A stretch of 64,000 nucleotides of DNA from JAHDVS01 sp964370985 (GTDB taxonomy: Bacteria; Actinomycetota; Thermoleophilia; Gaiellales; Gaiellaceae). The stretch spans positions 216,811-280,810 of the forward strand of contig CAYJLE010000001.1 in NCBI GenBank assembly GCA_964370985.1, given 5' to 3'. A model generated the notes under the pieces. It worked only from the letters and a program-made list of their open reading frames with translations, did not search any database and was not told where the DNA came from. Shown piece by piece: positions 40,536-49,576 of this stretch (position 1 is the stretch's first letter; every line of letters begins with the position of its first letter). The translations under genes and the position numbers were made by a program.

Positions 40536-42773
40536 CTAGGCGGCCCGGGCCGGCTCCGGCTCGGCGGCCGGCAGGGCCTCGGGCTCGTGCGCCTCGAGCC
40601 GGGGCAGCCACTCGAGCCAGCGCGGCAGGTACCAGTTGCGCTCGCCGAGCAGCTTCATCGCCGCGGGCAGGAGCACCGCGCGGACGATCGTGGCGTCGAT
40701 CAGGATCGCCGCCGCCAGCCCGACTCCGAACTGCTTGAAGAACAGCATCGAGAGCGTCGCGAAGACCGCGAAGACGAAGACCATGACGATCGCGGCGCTG
40801 GTGACGACTCCGGCGGTTGACCTGATCCCGGTCGCGATCGCGTCGTCCATCGTCGCGCCGCGGTCGAACGCCTCGCGGATGCGGCTGAGGATGAAGATGT
40901 GGTAGTCCATCGAGAGGCCGAACAGGATCACGAAGAGCAGCAGCGGGACGACCGGGTCGATGCCGGCGGTCGAGCTGAAGCCGAGCAGGCCCTTGCCGAT
41001 GCCGTGCTGGAAGACGAGCACGAGCACGCCGTAGGCGGCGGCGACGGAGAGCAGGTTGAGCAGGATCGCCTTGGCGGCGACGACGATCGAGCGGAACGCG
41101 ACGAGCATGAGCGCGAACGCGAACAGCAGCACGAAGGCGACGACGGGCGGCAGGTTCGACTCGAGCTCGTCGGCCTGGTCTGTCCACGCGGCGGTGAGGC
41201 CGGTGACGCCCGCTTGCACGCCGGGGAGAGCCCCGACGGTCCCGGGCACGATCGTCTCGCGTAGCTGGGTCAGCGACGCGATCGAGGCGGTGTCGGTTCC
41301 CTCGCCGTCGATCGGGATGGTGATCGCGGCGACGGTGGCGTCGGCGTTGAGCTCGACCGTGATCGGCTCGAACGCGCGGCCGCTCTGAAGCGCCTGCTCC
41401 TTCAGCCGCTCGATCGCCGCCTGCACCTCGGGCGCGTTCACGTCGGGCGCCTTGACGACGACGGTCGCGGGCAGTGCCGCGCCGGGGAACGCCTCCTGCA
41501 TCCGGGTGTAGGCCTGGACGACGTCGAGCGAGGACGGGAACGTGTCCGGCCCCGGGGTCGCCATGCGCAGTCCGAGCGCGGGCGCTGCGAGCGCGAGCAG
41601 CAGCGCGGCGGCGAGCGCGGCGGAGAGCCGGGGCCGGCGCAGGACGCGATCGACGATCGCGCCCCAGATCCGCCCGTCGCCGTCGTCACGGCGCAGCCGG
41701 CTCAGGAGCGGCACGCGCAGGCGGTCGACGTTGTCGCCGAGCCTGGAGAGCAGCGCCGGGAGCACGGTCAGCGAGCCGAGCACCGCGATCGCAACGACGA
41801 GGATCGTGGCGACGCCGAGCGAAGCGAAGGTCGCGTCGCCGGTCAGGAACATGCCGGCCATCGAGACGATCACGGTCAGACCGGAGACGAGCACCGAGCG
41901 GCCGGAGGTCGCCGCGGCGGCCTCGAGCGCGGCCCGTTCGCTGCGTCCGGCGGCCCGCTCCTGGCGCTCCCGCTTCAAGTAGAACATCGAGTAGTCGACG
42001 CCGACGGCGAGCCCGATCAGAAGCACCATCGCGTAGGCCTGGTCGGCGACGGGCAGGAGGCTGCTCGGCAGCGCGAGCAGGCCGAAGGTCGCAAACACGG
42101 CGGTCAGGGCGAGCAGGAGCGGGATCCCGGCCGCAACGAGCGCTCCGAACGCGACCACGAGGATGGCCAGCGTGATCGGTAGCGAGAGCAGGCCGGCCTT
42201 GCCGAGATCGTCGCCGTAGGCCGTCTCGACGCCCTTCTGCGCGCTCGCGTCGCCGAACTCGCCGATGAAGAAGCCGGGATGCGCGTCCTGCGCGGCGGTG
42301 ACCGCGTCGAGGACGGGGTCGATCCTGTCGACCGCGTCGCCGGCGTCGCCGCGGATGTCGAGCTCGACCAGCGCGGAGCGCCCGTCCGACGCGATCTGGC
42401 CGGCACGGCCGGGCGCGAGCGGCGAGCGGACGTTCTCCACGGCCTCGAGCGCCGAGACGCGCGCCACGACGTCCTCGATCGCGGCCACGAAGGCCGGATC
42501 GTCCGTCGTCAGCGAGCTGCTCTGGACGAGGATGAGCTCGCCCGCCGGCTGCTCGAAGCCGGCATCGAGAATCCGGTCCATCCGGCCCGACTCGCCCGGG
42601 CCCGGCTTGTTCGTGTCGATGGTCGTCGTGCCGACAGCGCCGCCGAGCGCGAACGCGACGGCGACGAACGCAAGCCACCCGAACGTGGCCGCCTTCCAGT
42701 GGGCCGCGCTCCAGCGGCCCATACGGGCCGCCAGATTCCGCGGCCGTCCCGACGTATTCGTCGTGTGCAACAT
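40536..42773 (-). CDS. MMPL/RND-family transporter, 745 aa
   Basis: Two homologous halves each carry one large extracytoplasmic loop and five to six helices, as in MmpL and HAE-type exporters. The first helix begins near residue 30 (AATFGWLAFVAVAFALGGAV). The second-half signature FGLSMDYHIFILSRIREAFD, with proton-relay acidic and tyrosine residues, lies near 625; the first half has GLAVGVDYSMFYLKRERQER near 250. ATG 42773 is six bases from GGGAG. It is divergent from a two-component system, which probably controls it. Substrate likely a lipid or drug. Confidence 0.9.
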   Translation of the reverse strand: MLHTTNTSGRPRNLAARMGRWSAAHWKAATFGWLAFVAVAFALGGAVGTTTIDTNKPGPGESGRMDRILDAGFEQPAGELILVQSSSLTTDDPAFVAAIEDVVARVSALEAVENVRSPLAPGRAGQIASDGRSALVELDIRGDAGDAVDRIDPVLDAVTAAQDAHPGFFIGEFGDASAQKGVETAYGDDLGKAGLLSLPITLAILVVAFGALVAAGIPLLLALTAVFATFGLLALPSSLLPVADQAYAMVLLIGLAVGVDYSMFYLKRERQERAAGRSERAALEAAAATSGRSVLVSGLTVIVSMAGMFLTGDATFASLGVATILVVAIAVLGSLTVLPALLSRLGDNVDRLRVPLLSRLRRDDGDGRIWGAIVDRVLRRPRLSAALAAALLLALAAPALGLRMATPGPDTFPSSLDVVQAYTRMQEAFPGAALPATVVVKAPDVNAPEVQAAIERLKEQALQSGRAFEPITVELNADATVAAITIPIDGEGTDTASIASLTQLRETIVPGTVGALPGVQAGVTGLTAAWTDQADELESNLPPVVAFVLLFAFALMLVAFRSIVVAAKAILLNLLSVAAAYGVLVLVFQHGIGKGLLGFSSTAGIDPVVPLLLFVILFGLSMDYHIFILSRIREAFDRGATMDDAIATGIRSTAGVVTSAAIVMVFVFAVFATLSMLFFKQFGVGLAAAILIDATIVRAVLLPAAMKLLGERNWYLPRWLEWLPRLEAHEPEALPAAEPEPARAA

Positions 42774-42900
42774 GCTCACTCCCTTCCGATTCGACTGCTT
42801 GCTGGTGGAGATCGAGTCCATGCCCCGACGGTAGGCCCCGGCTTCCGCGACGGCCTCGTCCGCAGGCCGTGTTCGCGCCCGGACCTGCCGACGATCCCGT

Positions 42901-42918
42901 CTCCTACCTGGGTAGGAG
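42901..42918. promoter_or_regulatory. 18-bp perfect palindrome between MMPL and two-component genes
   Basis: CTCCTACC-TG-GGTAGGAG is a perfect dyad with 8-bp arms. It lies 22 bp before the putative -10 of the kinase gene (TACGTT, 42940-42945) and 128 bp from the MMPL start. It is the best candidate binding site for the NarL-type regulator encoded downstream. Confidence 0.6.
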
Positions 42919-42951
42919 GCAGCGCTCCGGGGGCTGCGCTACGTTGGGCCC

Positions 42952-44112
42952 GTGCGTCAGGTCGGCTCCCTCGTGCGCGGGTTCGGGTTCCACCTCGTGG
43001 TCGTCCTCGCGGCGATCGCCGGAGCGGTCGAGGTCGTCCTGCAGGACGAGGAGGGAGAAGGCTCGCGCCTGTCCGTCTGGATCGCGACGCCGGCGGTCGC
43101 TCTGCTCATGCTGGCGCTGCTCGGCCGGCGACGGTTCCCCTTCGCCGCGCCCGGGATCGTCTGGCTGCTCGCCGTCGGGCTCTCGTTCGCCGACGGCCGC
43201 CTCGTCTCGTCCACGCTGGCGGGAATGGTCGCCGGGCTGGTCGCCACGTTCCTGTTCGGCAGCCTTCGCGATGCCGTCCAGGCGCGGGTCGGGCTCGCCA
43301 TCGGTCTCGGCGGCGCGGCGATCGTCGTCTACCACAACCCCGATCATCCGGCGGGCAGCTTCGTCTTCACCACGGTCCTGTTCGGGATCGCCTGGCTCGC
43401 CGGCTTCGCCCTGCGCGAGCGGGCGTCGCAGGCCGAGGCGGCCGAGGAGCGCGCGGCCGAGGCCGAGCGGGAGCGCGAGTCGGCGGCCCGGATCGCCGTC
43501 GCCGAGGAGCGTTCCCGGATCGCGCGCGAGCTCCACGACGTCGTCGCCCACGCGGTCAGCGTGATGGTGCTCCAGGCCGGGGCCGTCCGCCACCGGCTGC
43601 CCGAGGCGCTCGCCGAGGACCGGGACGCCCTGCGCGGCGTCGAGCAGACCGGCCGCACCGCCCTGACCGAGATGCGGCACCTGCTCGGGGCGATGCGCGG
43701 CGACGGCGACGCCGTCGAGCTCACCCCCCAACCCGGGCTCGACCGGCTCGACGCGCTCGTCGAGGAGGTCGGCCGCGCCGGGCTGCCCGTGCGCCTGCAC
43801 GTGGAGGGCGACGCCGTCTCGCTGCCGCGGGCGATCGACCTCTCCGCCTACCGGATCGTCCAGGAGGGCCTGACCAACGCGCTCAAGCACGCGCGGGCGA
43901 GCCGCGCCGACGTGACGCTCCGCTACGGGCCGGGCGACCTGCGGATCGAGATCCTCGACGACGGAGCCGGCGGCCCGGGCAACGGCGCCCCCGGCCACGG
44001 GCTGCTCGGTATCCGCGAGCGCGTGAAGATCTACGGGGGCGAGATGAGCGCGGGCGCGGTGCCCGACGGCGGCTTCGCGCTGCGCGCCCGCCTGCCGCTC
44101 GGGGGGCACTGA
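42952..44112 (+). CDS. NarX/DesK-type sensor histidine kinase, 386 aa
   Basis: The N-terminal 150 residues contain about five hydrophobic helices without a large external domain, suggesting a membrane-perturbation sensor. A coiled coil (ASQAEAAEERAAEAERERES) leads to HisKA_3 with the phospho-histidine in SRIARELHDVVAHAVSVMVL near residue 198. The HATPase domain has VQEGLTNALKHARASRADV and PGHGLLGIRERVKIYGGEM. GTG 42952 is six bases from TACGTT (leaderless). The regulator gene follows two bases after the stop. Confidence 0.88.
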   Translation: MRQVGSLVRGFGFHLVVVLAAIAGAVEVVLQDEEGEGSRLSVWIATPAVALLMLALLGRRRFPFAAPGIVWLLAVGLSFADGRLVSSTLAGMVAGLVATFLFGSLRDAVQARVGLAIGLGGAAIVVYHNPDHPAGSFVFTTVLFGIAWLAGFALRERASQAEAAEERAAEAERERESAARIAVAEERSRIARELHDVVAHAVSVMVLQAGAVRHRLPEALAEDRDALRGVEQTGRTALTEMRHLLGAMRGDGDAVELTPQPGLDRLDALVEEVGRAGLPVRLHVEGDAVSLPRAIDLSAYRIVQEGLTNALKHARASRADVTLRYGPGDLRIEILDDGAGGPGNGAPGHGLLGIRERVKIYGGEMSAGAVPDGGFALRARLPLGGH

Positions 44113-44114
44113 TC

Positions 44115-44786
44115 GTGAGCATCCGCGTCCTCGTCGCCGACGACCAGTCGATGGTGCGCGCGGGCTTTCGCCTGCTGCTCTCGGGAGAGGACGACATCGA
44201 GGTCGTCGCCGAGGCGTCGAACGGGCTCGAGGCGGTCGACAAGGCGGCCCGCTTCCGCCCTACCGTGATCCTGATGGACATCCGCATGCCCGAGCTCGAC
44301 GGGCTCGAGGCGACCCGGCGCATCCTCGCCGCCGACGAGGCGGCCCGGGTGCTGATCCTGACCACGTTCGACCTCGACGAGTACGTCTACGAGGCGCTCC
44401 GCGCGGGGGCGAGCGGGTTCGTGCTGAAAGACGACCCGCCGGAGCAACTCCTGGCCGCGATCCGGACCGTCGCCGGCGGCGAGGCGCTGCTCTCCCCCGC
44501 GATCACGAAGCGCGTGATCGAGCAGTTCACCCGGATCCGCCAGGCCGCCCCACCGAAGGGAATGGACGAGTTGACCGAGCGCGAGCTCGACGTGTTCCGC
44601 CTCGTCGCCCGCGGCCTCTCGAACGCCGAGATCGGCCAGGAGCTCTTCATCTCGGACACGACCGTGAAGACGCACATCACGCACATCCTCGGAAAGCTCG
44701 GCCTGCGCGACCGCGTCCAGGCGGTCGTGCTCGCCCACCAGAGCGGGCTCTTCGACGGGGACGCTCGGCCCGGCCCACGCCCGTGA
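44115..44786 (+). CDS. NarL/LuxR-type response regulator, 223 aa
   Basis: The receiver domain has DDQ near residue 9, the phospho-acceptor in TVILMDIRMPELDG near 54, and the lysine of FVLKDDPPEQL near 105. The C-terminal LuxR HTH is LTERELDVFRLVARGLSNAE followed by FISDTTVKTHITHILGKL. It pairs with the preceding kinase and probably activates the divergent MMPL operon under membrane or drug stress; this role is inferred from gene order. Confidence 0.9.
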   Translation: MSIRVLVADDQSMVRAGFRLLLSGEDDIEVVAEASNGLEAVDKAARFRPTVILMDIRMPELDGLEATRRILAADEAARVLILTTFDLDEYVYEALRAGASGFVLKDDPPEQLLAAIRTVAGGEALLSPAITKRVIEQFTRIRQAAPPKGMDELTERELDVFRLVARGLSNAEIGQELFISDTTVKTHITHILGKLGLRDRVQAVVLAHQSGLFDGDARPGPRP

Positions 44787-44928
44787 CCGCGTACCGGGGG
44801 AGCGCCCCGGGCGCCGTACAACCCGCCCGTGGGAACACACGGCCGGAGGCATGTCGCTACGATGCGCGCGCGCTCTCGCTGGTTCCGGGGCGGCCGGTGC
44901 ACGGCATCGTCACGCGAGGAGGTTTGGG

Positions 44929-45168
44929 ATGAGCTCGTGGCGGGATGGACTCGACGGGGAAGGGGCGTGGCTCGGGCTGGTCGGCGAGATCAGCGTCGAG
45001 GAGTTCCTGGCCTCGTCCGGCACGGACGACATCCGCGAGGCGTGCCGCGCCCACGCGGAGCAGTTGCACGCGATGCTCCCCGAGGAGATCCCCGAGCTCT
45101 CCGAGGAGGACATCGAGTGGGCAACCGATGTCCTCAGCGCCTACGCCGAGCGGCACCGGCGCCGCTGA
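44929..45168 (+). CDS. small acidic protein, 79 aa, unknown function
   Basis: Not recognised. It is rich in glutamate and aspartate (LPEEIPELSEEDIEWATDVL) and predicted all-helical, without cysteines or membrane segments. ATG 44929 is preceded by GAGGAGG seven bases upstream, one of the strongest ribosome sites in the window, which supports expression. It lies alone, 111 bp before the reductase fusion gene. Confidence 0.6.
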   Translation: MSSWRDGLDGEGAWLGLVGEISVEEFLASSGTDDIREACRAHAEQLHAMLPEEIPELSEEDIEWATDVLSAYAERHRRR

Positions 45169-45279
45169 GCCGATCCGGATCCGGCGGGGAGACGAGGGTC
45201 CGGACACCGTTTTGGCCGCTTCCCGAGTGCCGGGCGTCGACTGCAGCACGCTGCCAGGCCAACGGCAGCGCGGCATTTC

Positions 45280-46956
45280 ATGGTGACGGCGGAGGAGATA
45301 GGTCGGGTCGCGGTGTTCGCGGACCTCGAGCCGGCCGATCGCGACCGCCTTTCCCGCGTGGCGGCAGATATCAGGCTCGTGCCTGGCGAGTACGCCGTGC
45401 ACGAGGGTGGTGAGCGGGCGCTGTTCGGCGTGCTCGAGGGTCGGATGGAGGTGATCAGTGCCGTCGACGGCGTCGAGCGCGTGATCGGCGAGCGGCGGCC
45501 CGGTGACGTCTTCGGTGAGATGTCGATCGCGCTCGGAATGCCCCACCCAGCCGGATTGCGGGCGGCGGAGGCGTCGCGCGTCCTCCGGATCGAGCCGCAC
45601 GACTACCACGCCATTGCCGCCGTCGCGCCGGAGGTCGGGAAGCGGGTGGGGCTCCTGGCCAGCAACCGGATCAGCGGGCCCAGAGGTTGGCAGGCGCTCG
45701 TGTCCGCACCCGCCCCGTCCCGGGCGATCGTCCTCGGCGAGCGGTGGAACGCCTCCTGCGCGGAGCTGAGGCGCTTCCTCGACCGCAACCAGATTCGGTT
45801 CACATGGCTCCAGCCGGACGTGCCCGCCGATGCGGAGCAGTGGTCGGGCGCACTGCCGGCCGAGGGTGACTACCCCGCCATCCGCGTCGTGAACGGCAGG
45901 ACCGTCGTGCGACCACAACTTCGCCAGGTGGCCGAGCTCCTCGACATCGCGACCGAGCCAGCGATCGCGGAGTACGACGCAGTTATCGTCGGCGCCGGGC
46001 CCGCCGGCCTGGCAGCCGCCGTGTACGGCTCGTCCGAGGGGCTGCGGACGATCGCGGTCGAGCGCGAGGCTCCGGGCGGTCAGGCGGGCACGTCCGCCCG
46101 GATCGAGAACTACCTCGGCTTCCCCTCGGGGGTGTCGGGCGGCGAGCTGTCGAGCCGAGCGCTCCAGCAGGCGCGCAGGCTCGGCGCCGAGATCCTCGTC
46201 ACCCGGTCGGTCACGCGGATCGACGCGGCGACGCATCAGGTGCACCTCGATGGCGGCGACGTCCTGCGGACGCGGACGATCATCCTCGCCTGCGGGGTCT
46301 CGTGGCGAAAGCTCGAGATCGAGGGCTTCGACCGCCTCGCCGGGAAGGGCATCCTCTACGGTGCCGCACGCAGCGAAGCGGCGAACACCCACGGCCTGGA
46401 CATCCACATCATCGGTGCCGGCAACTCAGCCGGCCAGGCCGCGATGTTCTTCTCGTCCCACGCACGGAGCGTGACGATCCTCTACCGCGGCGAAACGCTC
46501 GAGACGAGCATGTCGCGCTACCTGGTCGACCAGGTCGCTACCCGGGCGAACATCCGTGTCCTATGTCGGACCGTGGTGGTCGCCGCGCACGGCGACACCT
46601 CGCTCGAGGCGATCGACGTCCGCGACGCCGCGACCGGCGACACGATCCGGCTCGAGTCGGGCGGGATGTTCATCTTTATCGGCGCGGACGCCGAAACTGC
46701 CTGGCTCCCACCCGAGATCGCGCTCGACCAGAAGGGCTACGTGCTCACCGGCTCCGACGTCCGCGCCGCGGGACGGTGGCAGCTCGACCGGGACCCGTAC
46801 CTCCTCGAGACGAGTGTCCCGGGCATCTTCGCCTGCGGCGACGTCCGATTCAGTCCCGTGAAGCGGGTCGCGGCAGCGGTCGGCGAGGGCAGCATGGCCA
46901 TCGCCTTCGTGCACCAGTACCTGAGAGACGCCGAAGCCCGCCCCGACCTCGAGTAA
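45280..46956 (+). CDS. cNMP-binding/thioredoxin-like/flavin reductase fusion, 558 aa
   Basis: Three parts are visible. Residues 1-125 are a cyclic-nucleotide-binding barrel (RRPGDVFGEMSIALGMPHPA is the phosphate cassette). Residues about 145-225 are thioredoxin/glutaredoxin-like (AIVLGERWNASCAELRRFLD) with one cysteine only. Residues about 230-550 are a thioredoxin-reductase-type flavoprotein: FAD motif DAVIVGAGPAGLAAAVYGSS, NADPH motif IIGAGNSAGQAAMFFS and GIFACGDVRFSPVKRVA. The redox CxxC normally before the NADPH motif is absent (GAARSEAANTHG). It may be an NADPH oxidoreductase with another acceptor, gated by a nucleotide. Confidence 0.85.
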   Translation: MVTAEEIGRVAVFADLEPADRDRLSRVAADIRLVPGEYAVHEGGERALFGVLEGRMEVISAVDGVERVIGERRPGDVFGEMSIALGMPHPAGLRAAEASRVLRIEPHDYHAIAAVAPEVGKRVGLLASNRISGPRGWQALVSAPAPSRAIVLGERWNASCAELRRFLDRNQIRFTWLQPDVPADAEQWSGALPAEGDYPAIRVVNGRTVVRPQLRQVAELLDIATEPAIAEYDAVIVGAGPAGLAAAVYGSSEGLRTIAVEREAPGGQAGTSARIENYLGFPSGVSGGELSSRALQQARRLGAEILVTRSVTRIDAATHQVHLDGGDVLRTRTIILACGVSWRKLEIEGFDRLAGKGILYGAARSEAANTHGLDIHIIGAGNSAGQAAMFFSSHARSVTILYRGETLETSMSRYLVDQVATRANIRVLCRTVVVAAHGDTSLEAIDVRDAATGDTIRLESGGMFIFIGADAETAWLPPEIALDQKGYVLTGSDVRAAGRWQLDRDPYLLETSVPGIFACGDVRFSPVKRVAAAVGEGSMAIAFVHQYLRDAEARPDLE

Positions 46957-47044
46957 GCGGCGCCGGCGCTCATGGTGAGGGCCGGGGCACAAGCACATCG
47001 AAGAAGTGGAACCGACGGGTACCGCGGTGGGGCGACGCCCGAGC

Positions 47045-47692
47045 TCAGGCCGTGCGCGTGTCGGTATGCGCCGCATGCGGCGGCTGCGGGAGCGAAGGCA
47101 GCAGCAGGAGATGGCTCTCGACGATCGCGTCTGCGACATCGACGAGCTTGCGTCCGTTGCGCTGTGAGTGAGAGCGGAGCAGCTCGAACGCGCTCTCCTG
47201 GTCGATCGCGTGCCGTGCCATGAGGATGCCCTTCGCCTGCTCGATCACTGCCCTGCGCCCGAACGCTCCTTGCAGGTTGTGGTATTCGGTGAATCGCTGG
47301 AGCGTGATGTCGATCGCGCTCTGCAGCTCCTCGGCGTCGGCGTCGACGATGTAGGCGAAGACGCCGCGCTTGGCCGCCTCGTGGATGTAGGCGGGATCTC
47401 TGGCGGAGAGGAGGGCGATCACGGGGCAGGTCGACGTGTGAACGATCTCTGCGATCAGCTGGAGCGCGTGCTCGGAGCTGAGCCCGAGCCCGACGAGCGC
47501 GACGTCGGGGTGCTCTCTGGCGGTCACCGCGCCGACTTCTCTGACGTCGATCTCGCGGGCGATCACCTCGTGGCCGAGCCCGGCCACGACCTGGGCGAGC
47601 AACTCGAGCCGGTCTCTGCGCTCGTTGGCGATCAGGACGCGAAGCCGCGATCTCTCCTGGACCGGAATGTGCCGTATCTCTGCGCTACTCAT
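47045..47692 (-). CDS. ANTAR-domain antitermination regulator with receiver-like domain, 215 aa
   Basis: Residues 15-130 form a receiver-like fold (LRVLIANERRDRLELLAQVV, PDVALVGLGLSSEHALQLIA) in which the usual acidic pocket is poorly kept. Residues about 145-200 are the RNA-binding ANTAR domain (AVIEQAKGILMARHAIDQES, then AFELLRSHSQRNGRKLVDVA). ANTAR proteins bind dual hairpins in mRNA leaders and prevent termination. ATG 47692 is the start. No adjacent ANTAR target hairpins were identified. Confidence 0.85.
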   Translation of the reverse strand: MSSAEIRHIPVQERSRLRVLIANERRDRLELLAQVVAGLGHEVIAREIDVREVGAVTAREHPDVALVGLGLSSEHALQLIAEIVHTSTCPVIALLSARDPAYIHEAAKRGVFAYIVDADAEELQSAIDITLQRFTEYHNLQGAFGRRAVIEQAKGILMARHAIDQESAFELLRSHSQRNGRKLVDVADAIVESHLLLLPSLPQPPHAAHTDTRTA

Positions 47693-47950
47693 CGCCCTCG
47701 AGGCGGTCGGGAAACCCGGATCGGTATTGAGTCTAGCGCGGCGCTGGATCACGGGCCACCGCCCTCTCGTCGCTCGAATGAGTTGCGTGCTAGACTCCTT
47801 GTGCGCGCCGTAACAATTGGCTGCGCGACGCACCTCTCGCCGGGCCATAGGAATCGGCCCGCGAAGATCCACCCTCAGCGACTGGGTCGGACAGTTCCCT
47901 GCCGGCCGTAGCCCTTGGTCGGTGACCAAGCGAGCGAGTGGAGGGTCGGG

Positions 47951-48223
47951 ATGGAGATGCGGATCGTGGTAGCGGACGCTGCGAGCGCGAGCGCGCTCGC
48001 CGAGCGGCTGGCCGTCGCTTTTGGTGCCGAGCGGATCTCGCTCTGGGGCGATCGCCCGGAAGTCGGGATCCGGGTCGAACGGGAATCAGACCGTGCCGTC
48101 CTTCGCGTCCTGGACGCGGTCGACCGCTGGCTCGACCAGACTGGCGTCGGCTTTGCCGAGATGTGGCTCGGCAAGCGCTCGTATCGAGTCGCTCGGTGGG
48201 CTCCGGTCGAGAGCGGGCAATGA
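47951..48223 (+). CDS. small protein, 90 aa, unknown function
   Basis: Not recognised. The sequence (MEMRIVVADAASASALAERL) suggests an alpha/beta fold of about two strands and two helices; the C-terminus has EMWLGKRSYRVARW. A GAGTGGAGGG ribosome site precedes ATG 47951. It opens a run of small genes extending to 49.4 kb on the plus strand. Confidence 0.55.
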   Translation: MEMRIVVADAASASALAERLAVAFGAERISLWGDRPEVGIRVERESDRAVLRVLDAVDRWLDQTGVGFAEMWLGKRSYRVARWAPVESGQ

Positions 48224-48340
48224 GCGAGCAGGAAGCCGGCGGGGGTACCGCTCGAGCTCGCCGGCTCGTGCGAGGCAGGAGTCCCGATGAGCCGAGCAAG
48301 GCTTTGCCCTGCTCGCCAGAAGCCGAGAGAAAGGAGCACG

Positions 48341-48760
48341 ATGAGCGTTCTTGAGGCGCTTCCGAGCAGCGTTCGTGAAGCGGGACAGAACAAGGCACCT
48401 TCGGACTACTGGCTCGGGCAGAGCCAGGGCTTCCAGGTGTTTGGGCCGAACGGCCGGATCGGCTTCGTCGCGCTCGTGCTCTCCGCGGACGAGCGCGTGG
48501 ATGGCCTCCTGATCCGGACGGGCCTGTTCGGAACACGGAGCGTGTTCGTCCCCGTTGACGAGGTCGGATCGGTAGTCCCGAGGAGGCAACGACTCGAGCT
48601 GCTGATAACCCCTCGCGTCCCGCGGGCGCGCATCTCGGACGTCGTCCGCGAGTTGTTCGCCCCGGCGGCTGAAACCAGTCGCGCGTTCCGCGAGGCGAAC
48701 CTCTCGTCCTCGTCCGTAGTTCCGATGAATAGGACTGGGATGCAACTTGACAAGACCTAG
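48341..48760 (+). CDS. PRC-barrel-like small protein, 139 aa
   Basis: Residues about 25-90 (GFQVFGPNGRIGFVALVLSA, then a VFVPVDEVGSVVPRRQRLEL segment) have the alternating strand pattern of a PRC-barrel. The C-terminal 45 residues are polar. AAGGAG precedes ATG 48341. Together with the next gene it may form a stress-response group; function unknown. Confidence 0.6.
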   Translation: MSVLEALPSSVREAGQNKAPSDYWLGQSQGFQVFGPNGRIGFVALVLSADERVDGLLIRTGLFGTRSVFVPVDEVGSVVPRRQRLELLITPRVPRARISDVVRELFAPAAETSRAFREANLSSSSVVPMNRTGMQLDKT

Positions 48761-48828
48761 ATCACCGCAGAGGCACAGGGCAGCGACCAGGCATCAGCAC
48801 TTCCTCACTATCAACGAATGGAGTCGAC

Positions 48829-49299
48829 ATGACAGCAGATGAGACAACCACCACCACTACCACCACCACCGTCGAGACGACCGTCGCGCCGACCGCTCAA
48901 CCGGGCGCTGCGCCCGCGCCGAGCACCGAGGAAGAGACGACCGTCATCCATCACGACCTCGCGGAGTGGCACGGAAAGCGGCTGGTCGATCGCGACGGAG
49001 AGAAGATCGGAAAGCTCGAGAACGTCTTCGTCGACGTCGAGACCGACGAGCCGCAGTTCGGTACCGTCAAGGAGGGCCATTTCGGCCGCCACCTGACGTT
49101 TGTGCCACTCGGCGGGGCCACCATTGGACCCGACGACTTGCGGGTTGTCGTGTCCAGGCAGCAGGTCGAGGACGCCCCCAACATCGACCTGCACGGCGAC
49201 GAGCTCTCGGAGGCGGGGGAGTCAGCCCTCTACCACCACTACCAGCTCAACTACACCCCGCGCGAGGCCAGGAGCGGCCGCCGGCTCGCCCGCCGCTGA
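48829..49299 (+). CDS. PRC-barrel domain protein with poly-threonine N-terminus, 156 aa
   Basis: Residues 6-14 are consecutive threonines, followed by a Pro/Ala/Thr-rich low-complexity stretch to about 40. The PRC-barrel spans about 45-115 (WHGKRLVDRDGEKIGKLENV, VKEGHFGRHLTFVPLGGATI). DLRVVVSRQQVEDAPNI follows, and the tail is basic. ATG 48829 has GGAG five to six bases upstream. Related actinobacterial proteins are poorly characterised; RNA or protein binding is conceivable. Confidence 0.75.
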   Translation: MTADETTTTTTTTTVETTVAPTAQPGAAPAPSTEEETTVIHHDLAEWHGKRLVDRDGEKIGKLENVFVDVETDEPQFGTVKEGHFGRHLTFVPLGGATIGPDDLRVVVSRQQVEDAPNIDLHGDELSEAGESALYHHYQLNYTPREARSGRRLARR

Positions 49300-49346
49300 C
49301 ACCCTCTCCTCAGCCGGGTAGAGCTTCTTGCAGAAGGGAGGTCAGG

Positions 49347-49415
49347 ATGTACATCGGTATCGGATCTGTCTTTGGGCTCGTAATCCTCGTTCTCTTGCTG
49401 GTCTGGATGTTCTAA
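49347..49415 (+). CDS. 22-aa single-helix membrane peptide
   Basis: The frame runs from ATG 49347 to TAA 49413-49415. It begins MYIGIG, continues SVFGLVILVLLLV and ends WMF: a perfect length for one transmembrane helix. A long ribosome site (AGAAGGGAGG) lies five to ten bases upstream. It is 47 bp downstream of the PRC-barrel gene on the same strand and is followed by a terminator hairpin, so it reads as the last gene of an operon. Confidence 0.6.
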   Translation: MYIGIGSVFGLVILVLLLVWMF

Positions 49416-49444
49416 AGAGGTGCTCGAACGAGCGAGAGGCGATC

Positions 49445-49485
49445 GCCGGGAGCGGGACGACACACGGCCCGGCCCCGCTCCCGGC
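49445..49485 (+). terminator. 12-bp hairpin after the membrane peptide gene
   Basis: GCCGGGAGCGGG (49445-49456) pairs with CCCGCTCCCGGC (49474-49485) across a 17-base loop. No U-tract follows. Confidence 0.55.
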
Positions 49486-49576
49486 GCAGCGAACGTGAGA
49501 TGAGGGCTAGGCCTTGCATTGACGCATTCGGCGGCAGCCGCGTCCGCGCTCACGCAAGACCTGGGCTGCCGGCGCG

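Noticed and set aside
40536..42821. CRISPR-like or other short-spaced repeats in the GC-rich transporter genes
   Set aside because: Apparent repeats are recurrent codons of hydrophobic residues; no regular spacer-repeat pattern exists anywhere in the window.
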